Shown here: piece after piece, positions 1-4,710 of the stretch
Layout of the letters: the number at the start of each line of letters is the position of its first letter
How positions within the stretch are numbered: position 1 is the first letter of the stretch
Assembly (NCBI GenBank): GCA_945952355.1
Contig: CAMFIW010000226.1
Location: forward strand, 1-5,623
Direction of reading: 5' to 3'
Length of the DNA stretch: 5,623 bases
Origin: an uncultured Phenylobacterium sp.
GTDB taxonomy: Bacteria > Pseudomonadota > Alphaproteobacteria > Caulobacterales > Caulobacteraceae
Notes under the pieces: model-generated
What the model saw: only the letters and a program-made list of their open reading frames with translations
What the model was told of the DNA's origin: nothing
The model's database searches: none
Made by a program: the position numbers and the translations under genes

Positions 1-1093
1 CCGATCCCCCACCATCGCCCGCTGGCCCCGCCAGGCCCGCCTCACCGGCGCCCTGCCCGACCTCGCCATCCTCGCCGCGCCGCCGCCCGAGCCCACCGCT
101 CCGGAGACCCTGGCCCCAGAGACCCTCACCGACGACGAACTGCGCCTGATCTTCATCTGCTGCCACCCGGCCCTCCCGCCGGACGCACGCGTCGCGCTGA
201 CCCTGCGCGAGGTCGCGGGCCTCACCACCGAGGAGATCGCGCGGGCCTATCTCGCGCCCGCCCCCACCATCGCCCAGCGCATCGTCCGCGCGAAGGCGAG
301 GATCCGCGACGAGGCCCTGCCCTACGAGGTTCCCGCCCGCCCCGACCTACCCGCCCGCCTCGAAAGCGTGCTTCAGGTCCTCTACCTGATCTTCAACGAG
401 GGCTACGCGGCCACCTCGGGACCGGACCTCACCCGCGCCGACCTCAGCGCCGAGGCCATCCGCCTGGCGCGCCTCGTCACCGGCTTGCTCGGCGGGGCCG
501 GGGGCGAGGGGCTGGTCGCCCTCGTGCGGCTGGACGAGAGCGGGCGCGCGGGGCGGCTCGACGCGGCGTGCGACCTCGTCCTGCTGGAAGACCAGGACCG
601 CGGCCTCTGGGACCGCGCCCGCATCGCCGAGGCCCGCGGCCTGATCGAGACCGCCATGGCCGGCCGCCGGATCGGCCCTTACCTGCTGCAGGCCGCCATC
701 GCCGCGGTCCATGCCGACGCCCCCAGCCTGGAGACCACCGACTGGAACCAGATCGTCGGCCTCTATGACCTGCTTCTGCGCATCGAGCCCTCGCCGGTCA
801 TCGCGCTGAACCGCGCCGCCGCGCTCGGCCTGCGCGACGGCCCGGCCGCCGGCCTCGCCGCCGTCGACGCCGCCATCGCCACCGGCAAGCTCGACGCCTA
901 CCACCTGGCTCACGCCGCCCGCGCCGACCTCCTGCGCCGCCTGGGCCGCGCGCCCGAGGCGCGCGAGGCCTATGGCCGCGCCCTCGACCTCGCCCGCCAG
1001 CCGGTCGAGCAGCGGTTCCTCCAGCGCCGCCTCGCCGCGCTTAGCGATGCGTCCCAGGCATCACGCGATCCGCCGGACGCAGCCTTGCCCTGA
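1..1093 (+). CDS. ECF42-type RNA polymerase sigma factor with TPR-like C-terminal extension (5' partial)
   Basis: The frame is open from base 2 (363 codons plus TGA at 1091-1093) and has no start in the window, so it is cut at the 5' end. Residue numbers count from base 2. Family members direct core RNA polymerase to a small set of promoters and usually have about 400 residues, so roughly the first 50-60 (most of sigma region 2) are missing. Residues 1-14 correspond to the end of region 2. A proline-rich linker (about 24-42) is followed by the ECF42 signature TDDELRLIFICCHPALPP (43-60). Region 4 follows with a helix-turn-helix, LTLREVAGLTTEEIARAYL (66-84) and RIVRAKARIRD. YLIFNEGYAA (128-137) opens the long helical, TPR-like extension, which includes the family-typical WNQIVGLYDLLL and ALNRAAA. 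ECF42 factors often sit beside YCII/DGPF-domain genes; none is visible here. The downstream glycosylase-like gene begins 26 bases later and is probably co-transcribed. The family call is firm; the regulon is unknown. Confidence 0.93.
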   Translation, partial: RSPTIARWPRQARLTGALPDLAILAAPPPEPTAPETLAPETLTDDELRLIFICCHPALPPDARVALTLREVAGLTTEEIARAYLAPAPTIAQRIVRAKARIRDEALPYEVPARPDLPARLESVLQVLYLIFNEGYAATSGPDLTRADLSAEAIRLARLVTGLLGGAGGEGLVALVRLDESGRAGRLDAACDLVLLEDQDRGLWDRARIAEARGLIETAMAGRRIGPYLLQAAIAAVHADAPSLETTDWNQIVGLYDLLLRIEPSPVIALNRAAALGLRDGPAAGLAAVDAAIATGKLDAYHLAHAARADLLRRLGRAPEAREAYGRALDLARQPVEQRFLQRRLAALSDASQASRDPPDAALP

Positions 1094-1119
1094 CCGCGCC
1101 GGGCCCCGATCCTCGCCCC

Positions 1120-2241
1120 ATGGCCGAGTCCGTCCTTACCGCCCACGATCTCAACCGCGCCTTCCTGGCCCGCCAGATGCTGCTGGAGCGCGCCGACCTC
1201 GCCCCGCTGGAGGCGATCCGCCGCTTGGTGGCCGTCCAGGGCCAGGCGCCCCGCGCGCCCTTCCTCGGCCTCTGGGCGCGGCTGAAAACCTTCGATCCCG
1301 CCGAGCTGCGCCGCCTCATCGCCGACCGGCAGGTGATCCGCGCCACGCTGATGCGCGCCACCCTGCACGTGATGGCCGCCGACGACTTCCTCGCCCTCCG
1401 CCCGGCCCTGCGCGGAAACATGCTGACCCGCCCGGCCGACGGTGGCGAGCCCAGCCTCTACCTGCCCGGCGGCCTACGGGTGACGATGGAGGAGCTCGGC
1501 CCCATCCTCGACCTGGCCCGCGCCCATTTCGCCGCGCCGCGTCCGTTCGAGAGCCTGCGCGAGGCCGTCGAGGCGGCCGGCCATGGCGATGTCCGCGTCA
1601 TGGCCTATGCCGCGCGCATCCTGCTCCCCCTGCTCCAGGCGCCCGACGGCGCGGAGTTCGGCTACAAGCCCGGCGGGGATTTCGTGCTCGCCAAGGCCTG
1701 GCTCGGCGAGGAGGTCGCGGCCGCGCCCGATCCGTCCGAACTCGTCCGCCGCTACCTCGCCGCCCACGGCCCGGCCACGCCCGCCGACTTCGCCACCTGG
1801 TCGGGCGAGAAGGGCGCCGCGCCCCTGTTCGAGGCCCTCGGCGACGAACTCGTCCGCTTCCGCGATGAGCGCAAGCGCGTGCTCTTCGACCTGAAGGACG
1901 CCCCGCGCCCCGGCGCCGACGCGCTCGCCCCGCCGCGCCTCCTGCCGGACTTCGACGGCGTCCTGCTCGGCCACCAGGACCGCGCCCGCATCGTCGCGCC
2001 GGAGAACCTCGCGAAGGCCATCACCAGCAAGAACCTGCTGGTCCCGCCCGTCCTGCTGATCGACGGCTTCGTCGCCGGGACCTGGCGCCTCGAACTCAAG
2101 AAGAAGACCGCCCAGGCCGCCATCACCGCCTTCGGCCCCCTCAAACCCAGGGACAAGGCCGCCCTGGAAGCCGAAGCCCAAGCCCTCCTCAAGACCTTCG
2201 CCCCCGAAGCTAAGCCCGACATCACCTTCGCCGAGACTTGA
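1120..2241 (+). CDS. Winged-helix DNA-binding protein of the HTH_42 (AlkZ/YcaQ-like DNA glycosylase) superfamily
   Basis: 373 residues, a normal length for the family, which folds as tandem winged helices. Studied members (AlkZ of Streptomyces, E. coli YcaQ/AlkX) are DNA glycosylases that remove bulky alkylated bases and unhook interstrand cross-links. Visible landmarks are VQGQAPRAPFLGLWARL (39-55), RATLMRATLHVMAADDF (74-90), a winged-helix segment RYLAAHGPATPADFATWSG (211-229), and the conserved C-terminal block PPRLLPDFDGVLLGHQDR (271-288) followed by LIDGFVAGTWRLE (313-325). Gln40-Gly41-Gln42 falls where AlkZ has its catalytic Gln-x-Gln, whereas YcaQ has Gln-x-Asp. This favours the AlkZ-like branch, although Gly is a small departure from the usual aliphatic middle residue. 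The ATG at 1120 has only a weak Shine-Dalgarno, but the family N-terminus begins here (LTAHDLNRAFLARQMLL). It lies 26 bases after the sigma factor stop, suggesting one operon. The family is sure; glycosylase activity and substrate are inferred. Confidence 0.88.
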   Translation: MAESVLTAHDLNRAFLARQMLLERADLAPLEAIRRLVAVQGQAPRAPFLGLWARLKTFDPAELRRLIADRQVIRATLMRATLHVMAADDFLALRPALRGNMLTRPADGGEPSLYLPGGLRVTMEELGPILDLARAHFAAPRPFESLREAVEAAGHGDVRVMAYAARILLPLLQAPDGAEFGYKPGGDFVLAKAWLGEEVAAAPDPSELVRRYLAAHGPATPADFATWSGEKGAAPLFEALGDELVRFRDERKRVLFDLKDAPRPGADALAPPRLLPDFDGVLLGHQDRARIVAPENLAKAITSKNLLVPPVLLIDGFVAGTWRLELKKKTAQAAITAFGPLKPRDKAALEAEAQALLKTFAPEAKPDITFAET

Positions 2242-2251
2242 ATGAGGAAAA

Positions 2252-2537
2252 CCACGAAAAACACGAAATGCACGAACGCGCCGCCCTTGCGCGCAGCGCG
2301 ACAGGCAACCCCACCACCACCACCGGACCTGACTCCGTTCGTGTGTGTTCGTGTGGTTCGTGGTTCCAAGACTTCATGCGTTGCGGCCACTGCGGAAGTC
2401 GCAGGTTCGAACCACGAACCACACGAACCAACACGAACGCTGGCCTCCTGATAGGTCCGACTTGAACGCTGGTGCGCTACGCGCGCGTCTACCTCGGCCT
2501 CGCCGCTGAACGTTCGTGCTTTTCGTGTTTTTCGTGG
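2252..2537. repeat. Nested inverted-repeat element with CACGAA hexamer arrays (outer palindrome)
   Basis: The 312-base gap between the AlkZ-like gene and the regulator holds no credible gene but is filled by this structure. Outer arms 2252-2278 and 2511-2537 are reverse complements at 26 of 27 positions. Each arm carries three CACGAA hexamers (or TTCGTG on the other side) spaced exactly 9 bases: 2253, 2262 and 2271 on the left, 2513, 2522 and 2531 on the right. The arms are clearly poorer in G+C (about half) than the neighbouring genes. A second palindrome (2336-2439) lies inside. The segments between outer and inner arms share only short complementary pieces (CGGACCT near 2323 with AGGTCCG at 2453-2459). 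A 9-base direct repeat GAACGCTGG occurs at 2435 and 2464. I recall similar Cys/Phe/Ser-rich spurious translations from repeats in related genomes, so this is probably a dispersed intergenic element with no protein of its own. Confidence 0.85.
2336..2439. repeat. Inner palindrome of the nested element, with a small apical stem
   Basis: Arms 2336-2366 and 2409-2439 are reverse complements at 29 of 31 positions. Each has three copies of the same hexamer as the outer arms, but with mirrored 10- and 9-base spacing (TTCGTG at 2338, 2348, 2357; CACGAA at 2413, 2422, 2432). Between the arms, GACTTC (2370-2375) pairs perfectly with GAAGTC (2395-2400) around a 19-base loop, giving an apical stem offset by 3 bases on one side and 8 on the other. 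As RNA or extruded DNA this would make a long hairpin. It lacks the terminal T-run of an intrinsic terminator. The stretch GCAGGTTCGAACC (2401-2413) looks like a tRNA T-arm start, but the rest of a tRNA is absent. Confidence 0.82.
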
Positions 2538-2553
2538 CTCCGCGAAGCGGCTC

Positions 2554-3333
2554 TTACGTCGCCACCGGCGTGTAGATCACCAGCTTCAGTCCGGGGTCGT
2601 CATTGGCCTGGAAGCTTGCATGATCGAAGACGATCAGCCCGCGCGACGGGTGATGCAGGGTCTTGCGGCCGGAGGCCGGGCGACCGACATCGTGCCGCTC
2701 CCACCAGCCGGCGAATTCCGGACAGCCCTCGGCCAGCCGCCGCAGCAGGGCCACGAAGGCCGGGTCGCCGGCCCACAGGTCGTGGGTGGCGCGGAACTGA
2801 GCGACCATGCGCTGCGCCTCGCCCGCCCAGCTCGCCCCGAACAGCGCGCGGCTGATCGGATAGGTCAGCATGGCGACCAGGATGTTTCGGTCGCCCGGCG
2901 CCAGAGCGTCGAAGCCCAGCACCTCGGCGGCGGCCGCGTTCCAGGCCAGCAGATCGCGCCGCCGCCCGGTGACATAGGCCGGCTGGCTCAGGCTCTCGAC
3001 CAGCCGCACCAGGCTGGCCGGCGCCGTCTCGGGCTCGAACCGCCGGTGGCCGCCCCCGCCCGCGAGCGCGCGCAGGTGATGGTGCTCCGCCTCGGTCAGC
3101 CGCAGGGCGCGGGCCAGGGCGTCGATGGTCGCCAGCGACGGGGTCACCTGCCGGCCCTGCTCCAGCCGCACGTACCAATCGACCCCAATGCCGGCGAGTT
3201 CGGCCACCTCCTCGCGGCGCAGGCCGGGCGTGCGACGCCGCTGGCGGCCCGGCAGGCCGACGGTCTCGGGGGTCAGGCGGTCACGCCGCGCCCGCAGGAA
3301 GTCGCCCAGCTCGCGCCGCTTCAGGTCCGCCAT
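2554..3333 (-). CDS. XRE-family helix-turn-helix regulator with MmyB-like ligand-binding domain
   Basis: 259 residues, a usual length for this family. The N-terminal DNA-binding domain shows the family hallmark RTPGLRREEVAELAGIGVDW (34-53), followed by YVRLEQGRQVTPS; recognition falls around residues 44-60. A linker with EAEHHHLRALAG (81-92) leads into the MmyB-like (MLTR) sensor domain, about 105-258. That domain has the typical PAYVTGRRRDLLAWNAAAAEVLG (split as PAYVTGRRRD 118-127 and LLAWNAAAAEVLG 128-140) and, near the end, TLHHPSRGLIVFDHASFQ (225-242). Such domains are thought to bind small hydrophobic ligands. The ATG (3331-3333 on the minus strand) is supported by GGAGG four bases upstream (CCTCC at 3338-3342). 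The gene is divergent from the reductase at 3436, an arrangement typical of MmyB-type regulators that control a neighbouring oxidoreductase, so local control and autoregulation are likely. The ligand is unknown. Confidence 0.93.
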   Translation of the reverse strand: MADLKRRELGDFLRARRDRLTPETVGLPGRQRRRTPGLRREEVAELAGIGVDWYVRLEQGRQVTPSLATIDALARALRLTEAEHHHLRALAGGGGHRRFEPETAPASLVRLVESLSQPAYVTGRRRDLLAWNAAAAEVLGFDALAPGDRNILVAMLTYPISRALFGASWAGEAQRMVAQFRATHDLWAGDPAFVALLRRLAEGCPEFAGWWERHDVGRPASGRKTLHHPSRGLIVFDHASFQANDDPGLKLVIYTPVAT

Positions 3334-3337
3334 GCCG

Positions 3338-3342
3338 CCTCC
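3338..3342 (-). promoter_or_regulatory. Ribosome binding site of the XRE/MmyB regulator
   Basis: On the minus strand this reads GGAGG, followed by CGGC and then the ATG at 3333. A five-base Shine-Dalgarno core at close spacing supports this start, which also matches the expected family N-terminus. Confidence 0.7.
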
Positions 3343-3365
3343 AGGATGGGCCTCCCAATCCCAGG

Positions 3366-3374
3366 ATAATACCA
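3366..3374 (-). promoter_or_regulatory. Probable extended -10 promoter for the regulator gene
   Basis: Read on the minus strand this is TGGTATTAT: a -10 hexamer TATTAT (5 of 6 to consensus) preceded by the TGn of an extended -10. It is the most AT-rich spot in the intergenic region and would start transcription about 25 bases before the regulator ATG. With a 17-base spacer the -35 position (3389-3394) reads TTTCGC, a poor match, which fits reliance on the extended -10. The left arm of the nearby inverted repeat lies inside this spacer. Confidence 0.5.
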
Positions 3375-3381
3375 GGCCTGA

Positions 3382-3415
3382 ATGAAGCGCGAAACCGCGT
3401 GTATGGTCGCTTCAT
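3382..3415. promoter_or_regulatory. Candidate operator: 8+8 base inverted repeat between the divergent genes
   Basis: ATGAAGCG (3382-3389) and CGCTTCAT (3408-3415) are perfect inverted repeats around an 18-base spacer. Allowing one bulged base (A3381), pairing extends by three more (CTG 3378-3380 with CAG 3416-3418). The spacer holds a smaller CGCG-AAAC-CGCG repeat (3388-3399, overlapping the left arm). It sits upstream of the reductase start and over the spacer/-35 part of the regulator's probable promoter. A protein bound here could therefore control both genes, and the MmyB-type regulator next door is the obvious candidate. The location is seen; the function is inferred. The spacing is longer than in many XRE operators. 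Confidence 0.45.
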
Positions 3416-3426
3416 CAGCTTCCGAC

Positions 3427-3431
3427 GAGGT
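3427..3431 (+). promoter_or_regulatory. Ribosome binding site that fixes the reductase start
   Basis: GAGGT, followed by CTCC and then ATG at 3436. An in-frame ATG at 3382 would add 18 residues, but it has no Shine-Dalgarno, lies inside the candidate operator, and gives an N-terminus (MKRETACMVASS) unlike the family. The start at 3436 gives MKAAVLNEFG, the normal beginning of these reductases. Confidence 0.75.
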
Positions 3432-3435
3432 CTCC

Positions 3436-4518
3436 ATGAAAGCCGCTGTCCTGAACGAATTCGGCGTCCCGCTGGACATCCAGTCCCTGCCCGATCCGGT
3501 GCTCGGCACGGGCGAGGTGATCGTCGACATCGTCGCCGCCGGCGTCACCAGCTACGCCGCCAACGTCTTCAACGGCTCGCGCGCCTACCTGCTGGAAACA
3601 CCGGTCGCCCCGGGCGCCGGCGGTATCGGCCGGGTTCGCGCCGCGGGGCCGGACGCGACGAAGCTCAAGGCCGGGGAATGGGTCTATTGCGAGCCGACCA
3701 TCCGCTCGCGCGACGACGTCTTCAATCCCGACACCATCCTGCAGGGCTGGACCTACCGCACTCCGGCCGCCCTGCCCCTGCACCGCTTCTACCATCACGG
3801 CTCCTTCGCCGAGCAGATGCTGGCCCCCACCGAGAACGTCACCCCGATCGGCGAGATCGAGGCGGGCGAGGCCGGCCGCTGGACGGCGATGGGCCGCCTG
3901 CTCGTGCCCTATGGCGGCCTTCTGGCCGGCGACCTGCGGGCCGGCGAGGTCCTGGTGGTCAACGGGGCGACCGGTGGCTTTGGCGGGGCCGGCGTCGCCG
4001 TCGCGCTCGCCATGGGCGCCGGCCGCGTGGTGGCCGCCGGCCGCAACGCCCAGGCGCTGGACGAACTCGCCCGCATGCACGGCCCGCGCGTGCGCCCCGT
4101 CCAGATGACCGGCGACGAGGCCGAGGACCGCCGCCGCATCGTCGAGGCCGCCGGCGCACCGATCGACATGGTGCTCGACTTCCTGCCGCGCGAAGCGGCG
4201 GCCCACCAGGTCATGGCCGCGGCCCTGGCCGTCCGCCACGGCGGGCGCATCATCCTGATGGGTGGCCTCCGCGGCCAGACCGGCGACCTGCCGTTCAACT
4301 ACAATTGGATGATGCACAACGACGTCACGGTGCGCGGCAAGTGGATGTACGAGCGCGACGCCATCCCGCGCATGATCCAGATGATCCGGGGCGGCCTCAT
4401 CGACCTCGCCCAGTTCGAAATGGCCGAATTCCCCCTCGACGACGCCAACGCCGCCATCGCCCACGCCGCTGAAAACGCCGGCCCCCGCCAGCTGACGGTG
4501 CTGCGTCCAGACCGGTGA
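3436..4518 (+). CDS. Zinc-lacking medium-chain dehydrogenase/reductase (quinone-oxidoreductase-like, NADPH-dependent)
   Basis: 360 residues from the ATG at 3436. The N-terminus MKAAVLNEFGVPLDIQSLPD and the GroES-like fold (about 1-130) are typical of the MDR superfamily, followed by a Rossmann domain. The nucleotide-binding loop VLVVNGATGGFGGAGVAVAL spans 172-191 (core NGATGGFGGAG 176-186), and Arg203 in VVAAGRN after the second strand suggests NADPH. GGRIILMGG and a late MYERDAIPRMIQMIRGGLID block match the class. The usual catalytic zinc ligands are missing: the first Cys site reads GVTSYA (36-41) and the Gly-His-Glu site reads PGAGGIG (59-65). It therefore probably reduces quinones, enones or carbonyls by hydride transfer without metal. 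Divergent from the MmyB-type regulator, which likely controls it, for example in response to an electrophile or aromatic compound. The substrate cannot be read from sequence. Predicted cytosolic; no signal peptide. Confidence 0.92.
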   Translation: MKAAVLNEFGVPLDIQSLPDPVLGTGEVIVDIVAAGVTSYAANVFNGSRAYLLETPVAPGAGGIGRVRAAGPDATKLKAGEWVYCEPTIRSRDDVFNPDTILQGWTYRTPAALPLHRFYHHGSFAEQMLAPTENVTPIGEIEAGEAGRWTAMGRLLVPYGGLLAGDLRAGEVLVVNGATGGFGGAGVAVALAMGAGRVVAAGRNAQALDELARMHGPRVRPVQMTGDEAEDRRRIVEAAGAPIDMVLDFLPREAAAHQVMAAALAVRHGGRIILMGGLRGQTGDLPFNYNWMMHNDVTVRGKWMYERDAIPRMIQMIRGGLIDLAQFEMAEFPLDDANAAIAHAAENAGPRQLTVLRPDR

Positions 4519-4538
4519 TCCAACCCGATCCACCCGTG

Positions 4539-4703
4539 TCCCTTCTCCCCTTGCGGGAGAAGGTGGCCCCGCGGAGCGGGGTCGGATGAGGGGGCTTTCA
4601 GAGTTCGCCGAACCTCCTTCCGACAGAACCCACGGACGGGGGAGCAAGACCCCTCATCCGTCGGGCCTTCGCCCGACACCTTCTCCCGCAAGGGGAGAAG
4701 GGA
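4539..4703. repeat. Long palindromic intergenic element between convergent genes
   Basis: Arms 4539-4565 and 4677-4703 are perfect reverse complements over 27 bases. Further in, CGGATGAGGGG (4583-4593) pairs perfectly with 4650-4660. Each arm also folds on itself: 4541-4549 with 4555-4563 (9 pairs, 5-base loop), and equally 4679-4687 with 4693-4701. Between the paired blocks, each arm has its own 6-pair hairpin at the equivalent place but with different sequence: CCCCGC-GGA-GCGGGG (4567-4581) and TCGGGC-CTTC-GCCCGA (4661-4676). The element fills nearly all of the gap between the reductase stop (4518) and the pseudouridine synthase stop (4711). It resembles dispersed repeats I recall from Caulobacter-like and other alphaproteobacterial genomes. 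It could stop or stabilise transcripts from both sides, but there is no T-run, so an intrinsic terminator is not shown. Confidence 0.85.
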
Positions 4704-4710
4704 ACGATTC

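Noticed and set aside
2380..2425. Possible tRNA, because of GGTTCGAACC
   Set aside because: No acceptor, D or anticodon arms can be built around it, and the T-stem 3' strand does not pair; the motif is part of the repeat arm.
2238..2465. Short plus-strand open frames (about 69-75 codons) just after the AlkZ-like gene
   Set aside because: They are translations of the CACGAA repeat arms (NHEPHEPTRT-like runs) with no ribosome site or family resemblance.
2252..2537. CRISPR array, because of short repeated units
   Set aside because: The repeated unit is only 6 bases, arms alternate in orientation, and there are no unique spacers of constant length or cas genes.
2540..2550. Short hairpin CCGC-GAA-GCGG next to the regulator stop as a terminator
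   Set aside because: Only four base pairs and no T-run; such short GC palindromes arise often in this composition.
2472..2855. A 127-codon plus-strand frame starting YARVYLGLAAERSCFSCF
   Set aside because: It begins in the right arm of the repeat and then runs antisense through the regulator; the Cys/Phe/Ser part is a typical spurious repeat translation.
3382..3435. Upstream ATG at 3382 as the reductase start
   Set aside because: It lies inside the candidate operator, lacks a Shine-Dalgarno, and would add 18 residues not seen at this family's N-terminus. The ATG at 3436 has GAGGT four bases upstream.
4539..4565. Intrinsic terminator for the reductase from the 9-pair hairpin
   Set aside because: The hairpin is real but no T-run follows on either strand; it is better described as part of the palindromic repeat.
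3415..4647. A 410-codon minus-strand open frame antisense to the reductase
   Set aside because: It is a GC-driven antisense shadow. The plus strand carries the complete reductase with a proper start, and the shadow runs into both the operator and the palindromic repeat.
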